A stretch of DNA of 64,000 bases from contig DATGLE010000034.1 in NCBI GenBank assembly GCA_035294325.1, forward strand, positions 1 to 64,000, written 5' to 3'. Within the stretch, counting starts at the first letter, position 1. Each line of letters begins with the position of its first letter. The DNA is from DATGLE01 sp035294325. Its GTDB lineage: Bacteria > Chloroflexota > Ktedonobacteria > Ktedonobacterales > Ktedonobacteraceae. The notes beneath the pieces were generated by a model. That model saw only the letters and a program-made list of their open reading frames with translations, was not told the origin of the DNA and did no database searches. This document shows positions 25,954-36,301 of the stretch, in pieces. The position numbers and the translations under genes are program-made.

Positions 25954-28900
25954 CTAGCGCTGGCGGCCCAGGCGTGGCCGTTCGCCCGGTTTCGGCTCAA
26001 GCGCGGGCCGCTCTTCGATGAGGCGCAGCGCCTCGGCAATAGCGCGCTCCAACTGGGGATCGCTCTGGCCGGCAAAGTCCTGCGGTGCGATATCCACCTC
26101 GATATCGGGATCGGTGCCATAGTTCTCCACCTTCCAGCCCACATCCTTGAACCAGAAAGAATACTCCGGCTGCGTGGTCACAGTACCATCCACCAGCCTG
26201 TGGCGCGGCTCAATACCTATGACGCCGCCCCAGGTGCGCTTTCCGATCAGCGGACCCAGGCCCATCAATTTGAAGCTGTGGCTAAAGATGTCGCCATCGG
26301 AACCCGCATGCTCGTTGGTCAGAGCCACCATCGGGCCGCGCGGCGACTCCTCCGGGTACGGCTCTGGCTGGCCCCAGCGCGGGAAATCATAGCCAATGCG
26401 GCGCCGCGCCAGCTTCTCCAGCAGCAGCCCCGATACATGGCCGCCGCTGTTCCAGCGCACATCAACCAGCAGAGCCGGATAATCATACTCGGCCAGGTAG
26501 CTGCGATGGAACTCGGCAAAACCGGAACCCATCATATCGGGGATATGGATGTAACCCACGCGCCCCTGCGAGGCTTCGTGTACGGTGCGGCGATTGCGCT
26601 CAACCCATTCTCGATAGCGCGCTGGCATCTCAGAAGAGAGCGCCTTGACCGCGATCACGCGCGTCTCCCTGCTCTCGGCCTGCTCGATCACAAGCTCTAC
26701 CTCGTTGCCGGCCTGATTGACGAGCAGTTCCTGTGGCGGGCGCTCAGGTCCCGGGCGCTGCCCGTTGATCGCCAGCACCGCATCGCCCTCGCTCACGTTC
26801 AATCCTGGCGCAGCCAGCGGCGATGACTCGCGGCTATTCGACGGGTCGCCCCGCACAATGCGCGCGATACGATAGCAGCTGTTCTCAGCATCATAGGTCC
26901 AGTCCACGCCCAGCATGCCCTGCCGGTAATCTGGCCCCTGGCGATACTCGCCGCCCCACTCATAGGCGTGGGAGGTACCAAGCTCCCCTTGCAGCTCCCA
27001 CAGCAGGTCGGACAATTCAGAGCGTGAGCTAACGCGGTCAACCAGCGGCGCATAGCGAGCATAGATCTCGGCCCAGTCGATCCCCGACATATCCTCAGCC
27101 CAGAACTGCTCACGTTGCAGGCGCCAGGCTTCCGTGAACATCTGCTTCCACTCGGCGGCCGGCTGCACCGAGACCTTCACCCTGGACAGGTCGAGCCAGC
27201 CACTCTCACGGCCCGGATGATCGCCATTCTCCGCCTTTGGCTTCTCTCCCGCTTTCAGCGCGCGCAAACGGTGGGACGAACGATAGAGCAGCGTCCTGTT
27301 ATCGCGTGAGAGGGTAAAGTCGCTGACGTTATCGATGAGCCGCTCGCTTTTGTACTTCTCAAAATCGTAGCAGTCGATGCTGCCCCTGGTTCCCTGCTCA
27401 TCGGAGGTATCATCCTGTACGGTGCCCTGGATGGGGAAAGAGAGAAAGAGCACTTTCCCCTTGATGCCGCGCACTGCCTCATAACGCCCCTCTTTTACAG
27501 GGAACGGCAGCGCGCGCGCCGTAATGCCTTCCAGGTCGATGACCACTGCTGGCTCCGCTCTCTGAGAAGCTTTCCCCGTGTCTCCGCTCTGAGCCGCCTC
27601 GCCGTCTCCGGCGGGGGCGTCCTGCTCCTTTGAGTCCACCCGGTCTTTTTCCTTCTCTTCTGGCGCTTCAGGTTCGGGGATAAAGGGAGAACGCTGGTCA
27701 CGGCGCAGCATGATCGCATACGGCCTGACGCCATTGGGGAAACCAAGATCGAAGTGCAAATTGTCGTACACAGGGTTGAAGACGCGATAGCCCAGGAAAT
27801 ACAGGTATTTGCCATTGGGATCGAAGGCGGGGCACGTGTCGCGTAATACCGGCTCGCTCGCCTGGTAGGTCGCGCCATCCTCCAGGTTGCAGAGCTTGAT
27901 CGCCGTTTTCCGCGACGAGATCGGGAAACCATACGCCAGCCAGCGACCATCGGGCGACCAGGCCACGCCATCAATGCGCCGGTAATTGCTGCGCTCGATG
28001 ATGCGCGCCGTGGCGGCCCCCAGGTCCACGACGATAAGTTCGTTGCGATGGTTGGTAATGGCAACGTTATCGGCAGTGGGCGAAACATCCAGGCTGACGG
28101 CGCGCCCGAACTCGATGTCGCTATACGTTTTCGGCTCGCCGGCCTCCTCAGGATTGAAGACGATAAGTTCTTCCTTCCCGCTGGCATCATTGATAGCGAC
28201 CAGCCGCTTGCCGTCATTGAGCCATTCGAGGAAGCGATAGCGCACGCCGTCCGGCTCCCCGTGCTGCACAACCGGCCCCTCCCAGTTCCCCATTGTGAAA
28301 GCCTTGCCGCGCGTCGTCAGCGCGACCTTATGCCCCTGGGGATGCAGCGCGTAGGTATCGAGGAAGCGGCCAGCGGAGACGAACTTGCGATTACGCTGCG
28401 CTCGCAGGCTCGGCAGCATTACCTCGAGGTGACGCATGCTTCCACGTTCTGGATCGAAGAGGTAGAGATCGGCGCCAGAATGATACACGAGCCGCCGCCC
28501 GTCGCTGGCGAGCTGGCGCGCGTAGAAATCGCGGTGCTCGGTATGCTGGCGAACATCTTCTCCGCGTGGCGTGCATGAATAGATATTGCCTACGCCGTCC
28601 GCATCGGAGAGGAAATAGATACGCTCGCCGAGCCAGCAGGGATTGGCGATATTGCCTTCGAGTCGCAGGCGCTGGAAGTTACCGCTGCCGTCGGGATCGC
28701 ACCACAGATGCCCGGCGGTACCGCCCCGGTAGCGCTTCCAGTGCGAAAACTCCCTGATATTGATGTTGCGGCCAATGACGACACCGCCCCCCGGACCGTA
28801 GGATATCGCGTTCGCCATACCGTAAGGAAGCTGGCGCGGCAGCCCGCCATCCGGGGAGATAGCATAGATCACCTCGAAGCGCTGCGAAAACTGGCCGGCG

Positions 28901-29217
28901 TTACTGGCATAAAGGATCTCTTTGCCGTCGGGCGACCAGCCGATGACGCGGCAAGTGGCGGAGTGAAAGGTCAGACGCCGCGCCGGCCCGCCCTGCGCCG
29001 GCATGACATAGACCTCGCCAGGCCCCTCCTCGCGTCCAACAAAGGCCAGCAGCGTTCCATCCGGCGAGAAACGCGGGTAGCCAGCCTCCCCCACTCCCGC
29101 CGTCAGGCGCTCGGCCCGCCCACCCTCACTTGAGACCAGCCAGAGATCGTCCTCAGACACGAATACGATACGATCTTGAAAAATGTGCGGAAAGCGCACA
29201 TACCCCTGCGAAGGCAT
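25954..29217 (-). CDS. Tricorn protease homologue (S41 family)
   Basis: A protein of 1087 residues, close to the 1071 of Thermoplasma tricorn. This cytoplasmic giant peptidase cuts oligopeptides released by other proteases into di- to tetrapeptides. Two beta-propellers (WSPDGKEILYAS, PRFSPDGTLLAFV and similar blades) fill about residues 1-650. The protease core then holds GTSHAYE with His750, a PDZ domain (about 785-870), GYIHIPDM, WNSGGHVSG and NEHAGSDGD with Ser973, and a Glu at 1031. The Ser-to-Glu spacing of 58 equals that of the known enzyme (965 and 1023), so the active site looks complete. The ATG at 29217 follows AAAGGAG at a distance of five bases; a GTG at 29223 would be too close. 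It has no signal peptide. Confidence 0.95.
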   Translation of the reverse strand: MPSQGYVRFPHIFQDRIVFVSEDDLWLVSSEGGRAERLTAGVGEAGYPRFSPDGTLLAFVGREEGPGEVYVMPAQGGPARRLTFHSATCRVIGWSPDGKEILYASNAGQFSQRFEVIYAISPDGGLPRQLPYGMANAISYGPGGGVVIGRNINIREFSHWKRYRGGTAGHLWCDPDGSGNFQRLRLEGNIANPCWLGERIYFLSDADGVGNIYSCTPRGEDVRQHTEHRDFYARQLASDGRRLVYHSGADLYLFDPERGSMRHLEVMLPSLRAQRNRKFVSAGRFLDTYALHPQGHKVALTTRGKAFTMGNWEGPVVQHGEPDGVRYRFLEWLNDGKRLVAINDASGKEELIVFNPEEAGEPKTYSDIEFGRAVSLDVSPTADNVAITNHRNELIVVDLGAATARIIERSNYRRIDGVAWSPDGRWLAYGFPISSRKTAIKLCNLEDGATYQASEPVLRDTCPAFDPNGKYLYFLGYRVFNPVYDNLHFDLGFPNGVRPYAIMLRRDQRSPFIPEPEAPEEKEKDRVDSKEQDAPAGDGEAAQSGDTGKASQRAEPAVVIDLEGITARALPFPVKEGRYEAVRGIKGKVLFLSFPIQGTVQDDTSDEQGTRGSIDCYDFEKYKSERLIDNVSDFTLSRDNRTLLYRSSHRLRALKAGEKPKAENGDHPGRESGWLDLSRVKVSVQPAAEWKQMFTEAWRLQREQFWAEDMSGIDWAEIYARYAPLVDRVSSRSELSDLLWELQGELGTSHAYEWGGEYRQGPDYRQGMLGVDWTYDAENSCYRIARIVRGDPSNSRESSPLAAPGLNVSEGDAVLAINGQRPGPERPPQELLVNQAGNEVELVIEQAESRETRVIAVKALSSEMPARYREWVERNRRTVHEASQGRVGYIHIPDMMGSGFAEFHRSYLAEYDYPALLVDVRWNSGGHVSGLLLEKLARRRIGYDFPRWGQPEPYPEESPRGPMVALTNEHAGSDGDIFSHSFKLMGLGPLIGKRTWGGVIGIEPRHRLVDGTVTTQPEYSFWFKDVGWKVENYGTDPDIEVDIAPQDFAGQSDPQLERAIAEALRLIEERPALEPKPGERPRLGRQR

Positions 29218-29343
29218 AAACACTCCTTTGTGGCAAAACGATCAGCGCAAAATCTGAAGCGAGCAGCCGGTAAATTCAACCATTGCTCACCGTCTAACAG
29301 TAACAAACCGGCGGGATTCTTGCAATAGCCTGGCGGTTAGAAC

Positions 29344-30561
29344 TTAGAGCTTGCCCGAAGACCATGCGGCCTCCGTGGAATCCAGGGGCAGGGCCGAGGC
29401 GCGCGGAAGCACGACGGAGAAGGTGCTGCCATTGCCCGGAGTGCTCTCCACATCTATGCGCCCGCCGTGTCGCTGCACTATCTGAGATGAAATGTAGAGT
29501 CCCAGGCCAAGCCCGATACTGGAGCCGGTCTGGACCTCTATCCCCGGCACGCGGTAGAAGCGCTCAAAAATGTGGGGCAGCACTTCTGGTGGGATGCCAA
29601 CACCCGTATCGCTCACGGAAACAACGCACTCTTGCTCGGTGGCATTGAGTTCCAGCCTGATAGGTGCATTGACGGAGGAGTATTTGCGTGCATTCGCCAG
29701 CAGATTGATGATAACCTGGCCGATGCGCGCTACATCTATCTCGGCCTCAACCGGCTCCTCAGGAAGTTCGAGAATGATATGAGGGGCGGGGTTTGTGCCC
29801 GCAAGGTATTCATCGACCAGGCGCCGGCAGAGATCCCTCATCTCACAGCGCTCGCATTGTAGCGTGAACATGCCGGTCTCGATCAAGGAGACGCTCAGCA
29901 AATCGTTGACCAGCACCTCCATGCGCCGGATGGAGTTCTCCATGCTAACCAGGCTCGCCACCTCCGGCGAACCCGCGCGCTCAAGCCGCCGGTGGAGCAG
30001 TTGCGTCATCCCTTTCAGGCTGGAGAGCGGCGTTTTAAGTTCGTGCGAGGCCATACTTAGAAACTCATCTTTGGCGGCGTTGGCCTCCACCAGTTCGCGC
30101 GTCCGTTCCTGCACCGCCACTTCGAGCGACCGGGCATGCTGCTCCAGCGCGCGCTGCTGCTCCGCTACACGCAGCCGCAACTGGTGCGTCTGGACAGCCC
30201 TGCTCAGCGCGGCCACAAAGTAGTCGCGGTCAATCGGCTTCTGAATGAAATCATATGCGCCACCACGCAGCGCCTGAATCGCCAGGTTATGATCGCCGTG
30301 TCCGGTAATCAACAACGTGGGGGTCTCGGGCCGCAATTCATGGACCTTCGCCAGCAGAGCCAGGCCATCCATGCCCGGCATCTTGATATCGCTTACGATT
30401 GCGTCATAATCGTTGGCCCTGATGCGCTCGAGGGCAGCCTGTGCCGAGTCGGCGGTATCTACCCTGATGTTTTGCAGCCGCAGTGCAATCGCCTGGGGCA
30501 GCGCCTGCAATAGAGCCGGATCGTCATCAACAATGAGCACCCATCCATTTATATTTTCCAT
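29344..30561 (-). CDS. Receiver domain-histidine kinase
   Basis: A protein of 405 residues. Residues about 5-125 are a CheY-like receiver with phosphoacceptor Asp58 in IVSDIKMPGMDG and the conserved Lys in FIQKPID. A coiled coil (130-165) leads to a HisKA domain with the phosphorylatable His in SMASHELKTPLSSL and a HATPase_c domain (NLLANARKYS, DTGVGIP, GLGLGLYI). A CxxC-type cysteine pair (LQCERCEMRDLC) lies between HisKA and ATPase and may be structural or redox-sensitive. There is no membrane span, so it is cytoplasmic. It starts two bases after the stop of the upstream kinase gene and completes a three-gene sensory operon. No output domain is present, so a partner elsewhere must act. Confidence 0.94.
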   Translation of the reverse strand: MENINGWVLIVDDDPALLQALPQAIALRLQNIRVDTADSAQAALERIRANDYDAIVSDIKMPGMDGLALLAKVHELRPETPTLLITGHGDHNLAIQALRGGAYDFIQKPIDRDYFVAALSRAVQTHQLRLRVAEQQRALEQHARSLEVAVQERTRELVEANAAKDEFLSMASHELKTPLSSLKGMTQLLHRRLERAGSPEVASLVSMENSIRRMEVLVNDLLSVSLIETGMFTLQCERCEMRDLCRRLVDEYLAGTNPAPHIILELPEEPVEAEIDVARIGQVIINLLANARKYSSVNAPIRLELNATEQECVVSVSDTGVGIPPEVLPHIFERFYRVPGIEVQTGSSIGLGLGLYISSQIVQRHGGRIDVESTPGNGSTFSVVLPRASALPLDSTEAAWSSGKL

Positions 30562-30563
30562 AA

Positions 30564-31730
30564 TCACCTCGCCCCACTTTCCAGATCATCTCTCTTTATG
30601 GGAAGCTGTACCAGGAAGGCTGCGCCGCGCCCCGGGCTATTTTTAAGCGTAATCGTCCCCTGATGATCCCTGATAATCCCATAGGTAATCGAGAGTCCCA
30701 GGCCGGTTCCCGCCCCCACCTCCTTTGTCGTAAAGAAAGGATCGAAGATCCGCTGCTCCAGTTCTACAGGTATGCCTGGCCCGCTATCGGAAATGCTGAT
30801 CTCTACGGCTTGCTTATCCTTTGCACACTCAATGGTAATGATTTTCTGTGGCGCTTCGCTCAACGCATCGCGCGCATTGGTGAGCAGATTGATAAAGACC
30901 TGCTCCAACTGAATGGCATTCCCGATGACCACCACGTCTTCGGGGAGAAGATGCTGCCTGACCTCGATCTGGCGCAGGCGAAGCTGCTCCTGCATCAGTG
31001 AGAGCGAATTCTGAATTACGCGCGTGATCGAGACAGGCTCATAGCTCACCGAAGCGGCTCGCCCGAAGGTGCGCAGGTGTGAGATAATTTCCGTTGCCTT
31101 GCGGACCTGCTGCATGGCGCTGCGCAGCTCCTGCAAGATACGCTCCGGCTCGGTATCGGCCAGCCCCAGTTCGATGAGGTCAATGGCATTACCAACAAAC
31201 AGGCCGATGTTATTCAGCGGATTGTTGAGTTCATGAGCGACACCGGTGGTCAGTTCTCCCAGCGTAGCCAGTTTACCAGCCTGCACAAGCTGCTCTTGCT
31301 TCTCCCGCAATTCCTGTTCGCGGCGCTGCACGGCCTCCGTCGTCTCTTTGAGGTCGCTCATAATATGGATCATGGCCTTGCGGCTGCTCTCCAGGCGTTG
31401 ATTAGAGTGGTGCGAATCCAGCAAAATGTGCATCAGCGCCCGGCGCGAATTATCCAGGTGCTCGGTCTGGTGGGCCAGGCTGCTGCGGTCCTGCTCATAG
31501 TCGGCCAGGATGTGGATCATGGCCTTGCGTTGATCGTTCAGCTTGCGATTGACTGCGTTCAGGTCGCTGAGAATATGGATGAAAGCGCGGCGGCGCTCCT
31601 CGCTCTTCTGCACTCGCATCTCCAGAACAGCATTCTCCTCCAGCAGACGCGCATACTCCTGGCGGAGTTGTTCCAGCTCTATTGCTTCATGGGATACGAG
31701 TTCAGAGGTAAGCGATTGCATTCCACTCAT
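30564..31730 (-). CDS. Cytoplasmic histidine kinase with four repeated His-containing coiled-coil motifs
   Basis: A protein of 388 residues. The N-terminal 140 residues form a long coiled coil with four copies of a motif like R(K/R)A(M/F/L)(I/M)HI(L/M)-D, at His52, His73, His101 and His122. The His spacings of 21, 28 and 21 are all multiples of seven, so they fall on one face of the helix. A NtrB-like HisKA domain follows (KLATLGELTTGVAHELNNPLNNI) with a HATPase_c domain (NLLTNARDAL, DSGPGIP, GTGLGLSITYGI). There is no membrane span or known sensor domain, so the coiled coil or the upstream PAS protein is likely to supply the signal. The ATG overlaps the upstream TGA (ATGA). Confidence 0.93.
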   Translation of the reverse strand: MSGMQSLTSELVSHEAIELEQLRQEYARLLEENAVLEMRVQKSEERRRAFIHILSDLNAVNRKLNDQRKAMIHILADYEQDRSSLAHQTEHLDNSRRALMHILLDSHHSNQRLESSRKAMIHIMSDLKETTEAVQRREQELREKQEQLVQAGKLATLGELTTGVAHELNNPLNNIGLFVGNAIDLIELGLADTEPERILQELRSAMQQVRKATEIISHLRTFGRAASVSYEPVSITRVIQNSLSLMQEQLRLRQIEVRQHLLPEDVVVIGNAIQLEQVFINLLTNARDALSEAPQKIITIECAKDKQAVEISISDSGPGIPVELEQRIFDPFFTTKEVGAGTGLGLSITYGIIRDHQGTITLKNSPGRGAAFLVQLPIKRDDLESGAR

Positions 31731-32677
31731 CTATACTGACCTCTATCTCCTTTCACCTTCTCAAGCTCTCGCTTTAAATTCTCTATCTCTTTTTCCAGCG
31801 CAATCATCTTTAACTCACGGCCTACAACGACCTCTTCAAACTTCTCCAGGTCGAGAATCTTTTCCTGCAACTCGGCCTTCGACTCCTCCAGATCCCGCAC
31901 AACCTTTTCATAGGCGCGCATATCGCGCAGAATACCAATCGCACCGATGACCTTGCCATCTGGATCGCGCAGGGCCGAGGCATTCAAAGTAGTCGGGATC
32001 ACCTCGCCGGAGGCGCTGCGCGGATTGAGCCGCGCGTTGCGCGTCACGCCTCGCTCTATAACTTCGCGCAGGGCCGCAAGGAACTCACGCGTCTCCTCGG
32101 GACTGATAAAGCGCGAAAGCGACTGCTCCAGCACCTCGTCTGGACGAAAGCCAAGCAGTTCATAGACGGCATCGTTGGCCTGCAAGATCTTGCCTTCCAG
32201 GTCCGAGACGAACACCGGGTCCGGCGCATTCTTAATCAGGCTATCAGAATAGGCGCGCGCCTTGTCCAGCTCGCGCATGTCGCGCAGGATACCAATCGCG
32301 CCGATGACCTTGCCATCTGGATCGCGCAGGGCCGAGGCGTTGAGCGTAGTGGCAATGACCTCCCCGGAGGCGCTGCGCGGATTGAGCCGCGCGTTGCGCG
32401 TCACGCCCTTCTCGATCACTTCGCGCAGCGCGGCGGTAAACTCGCGCGTCTCCTCCGCGCTGATAAAGCGCGAAAGCGACTGCTCCAGCACCTCGTCGGT
32501 GCGGAAACCGAGCAGTTCATAGACGGCATCGTTGGCCTGCAAGATCTTGCCTTCCAGGTCCGAGACGAACACCGGGTCCGGCGCGCTTTTGATAATGATA
32601 TCGGCATCGAGTGAGCCGTGAGACCTGGTATTCACTCGCGCGGCCACCCCACTCACGGGCACAACATTATCGAGCAT
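31727..32677 (-). CDS. Tandem-PAS sensory protein
   Basis: A protein of 316 residues with two PAS domains (about residues 27-140 and 146-260) of nearly identical sequence (both contain APDPVFVSDLEGKILQANDA), followed by a C-terminal coiled coil (LEKFEEVVVGRELKMIALEK). It has no kinase, cyclase or DNA-binding output, so it probably senses a small ligand or redox state and passes it to the kinase next door through the coiled coil. The ATG at 32677 has GGCGGAGG six bases upstream. Its end overlaps the kinase start by four bases, which supports translational coupling. Confidence 0.92.
   Translation of the reverse strand: MLDNVVPVSGVAARVNTRSHGSLDADIIIKSAPDPVFVSDLEGKILQANDAVYELLGFRTDEVLEQSLSRFISAEETREFTAALREVIEKGVTRNARLNPRSASGEVIATTLNASALRDPDGKVIGAIGILRDMRELDKARAYSDSLIKNAPDPVFVSDLEGKILQANDAVYELLGFRPDEVLEQSLSRFISPEETREFLAALREVIERGVTRNARLNPRSASGEVIPTTLNASALRDPDGKVIGAIGILRDMRAYEKVVRDLEESKAELQEKILDLEKFEEVVVGRELKMIALEKEIENLKRELEKVKGDRGQYR
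31877..32590. repeat. 357-bp tandem direct repeat encoding the two PAS domains
   Basis: The two PAS-coding units repeat with a period of 357 bases (119 codons). Stretches of more than 60 bases are identical, for example 32160-32223 and 32517-32580, including silent positions. This points to recent duplication or gene conversion. Confidence 0.85.
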
Positions 32678-32879
32678 CTATAACCTCCGCCTTAAAAATT
32701 TGTACTGATAGCCTCCGTACAATGCGCCTGTAACACAGCAGTTGTATATATGAAGCAGACGGGCTTCTTCTACTATTAACGTTTGCACGAGATTACCAGA
32801 AAGTATAGCAGACATATGTTCCCATGTGCAAGCGCGTAGCCTCAATGTTAGTTGTAGAGTTTAGGTCGAGAGAGCAACG

Positions 32880-32954
32880 TTTCAGAATAGAGATGATGTG
32901 GTGCGACACAGGCGCTTCGCGCCTGTGTCGCACCACATCATCTCTATTCTGAAA
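32880..32954. repeat. 36-bp perfect hairpin upstream of the sucCD promoter
   Basis: Arms 32880-32915 and 32919-32954 are perfectly complementary over 36 bases around a ttc loop. Unlike most palindromes here it lies between two divergent genes, ending 28 bases before the sucC -35 box and about 200 bases from the PAS gene start. Confidence 0.85.
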
Positions 32955-32982
32955 GTGCAGGAGGTGCCGGAAACAATCTTCC

Positions 32983-33011
32983 TTGACACCCTGGAATGAT
33001 AGTGCTAGCAT
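32983..33011 (+). promoter_or_regulatory. sucCD promoter
   Basis: TTGACA (32983-32988), a 17-base spacer and TAGCAT (33006-33011) make a good sigma-70-type promoter about 75 bases before the sucC start codon. Confidence 0.7.
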
Positions 33012-33084
33012 AAATTTGTCAAGGCATCGCTTCTCCTTGCCCTCCGGGGGCATCCGATATGCAACACTAAGGAGTATATTTTCG

Positions 33085-34224
<1,140 letters not shown>

Positions 34225-34236
34225 GGGATAAAAATT

Positions 34237-35100
34237 ATGAGTATTCTTATGGATAATACGACGCGGGTGATTGTGCAGGGTATTACCGGGCGTGAGGGGC
34301 AATTTCATACCCGCAATATGAAAGCGGCTGGCACAAACATCGTCGGGGGCACGACTCCCGGCAAGGGCGGGCAGATGGTAGAGGGCGTGCCCGTTTTCGA
34401 CACCGTTGCTCAGGCGAGAGCCGCCACCGACGCCAACGCAAGCTGCATTTTTGTGCCGGGTCCCGGCGCCGCCGATGCCATCATGGAGGCTGCCAGCGCC
34501 GGCATCAAGCTGATCGTCTGCATCAGCGAGTGGATCCCGGTGATCGACATGACGCGCGCGGTATTGACCGTGCGCGAACACGGTGCGCGCCTGATCGGGC
34601 CGAACTGCCCGGGCATCTGCACGCCGGGGCATGGCAAGATCGGCATCATTCCCTACCAGATCTTCACGCCTGGCCCCGTCGGGTTCATCTCCCGCTCCGG
34701 CACGCTCACCTACGAGGTTGTCTCACTGCTGACCGGGGCCGGCATCGGGCAATCTACCTGCATCGGCATCGGCGGCGATCCCATCATCGGCTCGACTTTC
34801 AGCGATTATCTCAAGCTTTTTGAGAGCGATCCGCAGACGAAAGCGGTGGTGATGTGTGGCGAGATCGGCGGCAGCGACGAGGAAGATGCGGCGGAGTACA
34901 TCAAGACGATGAGCAAGCCCGTCGTCGCCTTTATCTCCGGGCGTACCGCACCGCCAGGAAAGCGCATGGGCCACGCAGGCGCGATCATCTCCGGCAATAC
35001 CGGCACGGCACAGGGCAAGGTTGCCGCGCTCCAGGCGGTAGGCGTGCCCGTCGCGGATACCATCTTCGATATTCCCGATCTGGTGAAGAAAGTTCTGTGA
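34237..35100 (+). CDS. sucD: Succinate-CoA ligase, alpha subunit
   Basis: A protein of 287 residues. The N-terminal CoA-binding Rossmann domain includes VIVQGITGREGQFHTRNM and GTNIVGGTTPGKGG. The catalytic phospho-His is in the GHAGAIISG segment near residue 248, and GGDPIIGSTF and GRTAPPGKRMGH match the family. AGGGGAT precedes the ATG. It is co-transcribed with sucC, and the deacetylase-family gene begins four bases after its stop. Confidence 0.97.
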   Translation: MSILMDNTTRVIVQGITGREGQFHTRNMKAAGTNIVGGTTPGKGGQMVEGVPVFDTVAQARAATDANASCIFVPGPGAADAIMEAASAGIKLIVCISEWIPVIDMTRAVLTVREHGARLIGPNCPGICTPGHGKIGIIPYQIFTPGPVGFISRSGTLTYEVVSLLTGAGIGQSTCIGIGGDPIIGSTFSDYLKLFESDPQTKAVVMCGEIGGSDEEDAAEYIKTMSKPVVAFISGRTAPPGKRMGHAGAIISGNTGTAQGKVAALQAVGVPVADTIFDIPDLVKKVL

Positions 35101-35104
35101 CATT

Positions 35105-36283
35105 ATGACCACGGCTCTGATCTACGATCCGATCTTTTTAGAGCATCTTACGCCGTCGCGGCACCCTGAGAGGCCACAGCGCGTAGAGATGGCGATCAAT
35201 GTCCTGGAGGCACTGGGCTGGCTGGAGCGCGATGGCCTGCTGCTCCTGCCTCCCCGCGCCGCGACGGTAGATGAGCTGGCCGCCATCCACGAACGCAGGT
35301 ATATTCGCAAAGTGGAGAAAGCCAGCCAGAAGGTCGCCGCCGAAGCGGAGTCCGGCGGCCCCCAAACGCGCTTCTTCGCTACCGATACCTACGTCTCGGC
35401 CAGGTCATACGAGGCCGCGCTCAAAGCCGCTGGCGCACCGCTCACTGCTATCGACGCGATCCTGGAGGGCCGGGCAACCAATGCGTATTGCCTGGTGCGC
35501 CCTCCCGGTCATCACGCCGTCGCGGAATCGGCGATGGGCTTCTGCCTCTTCAACAACGTGGCGGTGGCCGCACGTTATGCTATCGATCATCATGGCATGG
35601 AGCGCGTGATGATTATCGACTACGACGTGCATCATGGCAACGGCACCCAGGAGGCGTTCTACACTGACCCGCGCGTGCTCTACTTTTCTCTTCACCAGGC
35701 GCCGTTCTATCCCGGCACCGGCCTGGCCGAAGAGCGCGGCGAAGGTCCGGGATTTGGCACGACGATCAATGTACCGCTGCCGGCGAAGACGACCTTCGAT
35801 AGCTATAAGGCCGTCTTCCGCCAGGTTATGATGCCCGCCGCTGACCGTTTCAAGCCGCAGTTGATCCTGGTCTCCGCCGGTTTCGACGCGCACTGGCACG
35901 ATCCGATAGGCGACATGAACCTCTCAACGGCGGGCTTTGCCCAGCTCAATATGATTATCCTCGAACTGGCGAATCTGCTCTGTGACGGACGCCTGGTGCT
36001 GGTACAGGAGGGGGGCTATAGCCTGGAAGCGATGGGCGCCTGCGTCGCCACCTGTATCAATATCCTGCTCGGAGACGATGCGGCTGTCGATAATCTCGGT
36101 CCGCCGCCTGAGATGGAATGGCGCCTCAACGACGACGCTCTGATCGCCGAGCTGCGCCGCATCCACGAGCTGACGGGCTATCGTATGCGCAACGCTCCGA
36201 AACCAGATATCGAGCGGCTGCGCCGTGAAATAAAGGGGCCAGGAGCGGATGATAGACCAGCCGCCGAAAATACATCTCAGTAG
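35105..36283 (+). CDS. Histone deacetylase-family (AcuC-like) amidohydrolase
   Basis: A protein of 392 residues, full length for bacterial class II HDAC-like/AcuC proteins. These zinc enzymes remove acetyl groups from lysines or acetylpolyamines. Conserved blocks are HPERPQR, RPPGHHA with the catalytic His pair, DYDVHHGNGTQ and SAGFDAH with the zinc ligands, and QEGGYS with the transition-state Tyr. The last 40 residues are polar and probably disordered. It begins four bases after sucD, with little room for its own ribosome site, so translational coupling is likely. The link to sucCD and the acetyltransferase behind it suggests control of acyl-lysine marks, which is inference; acetylpolyamine deacetylation is the main alternative. 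Confidence 0.92.
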   Translation: MTTALIYDPIFLEHLTPSRHPERPQRVEMAINVLEALGWLERDGLLLLPPRAATVDELAAIHERRYIRKVEKASQKVAAEAESGGPQTRFFATDTYVSARSYEAALKAAGAPLTAIDAILEGRATNAYCLVRPPGHHAVAESAMGFCLFNNVAVAARYAIDHHGMERVMIIDYDVHHGNGTQEAFYTDPRVLYFSLHQAPFYPGTGLAEERGEGPGFGTTINVPLPAKTTFDSYKAVFRQVMMPAADRFKPQLILVSAGFDAHWHDPIGDMNLSTAGFAQLNMIILELANLLCDGRLVLVQEGGYSLEAMGACVATCINILLGDDAAVDNLGPPPEMEWRLNDDALIAELRRIHELTGYRMRNAPKPDIERLRREIKGPGADDRPAAENTSQ

Positions 36284-36301
36284 CAACGATGCCGTGTTCT
36301 G

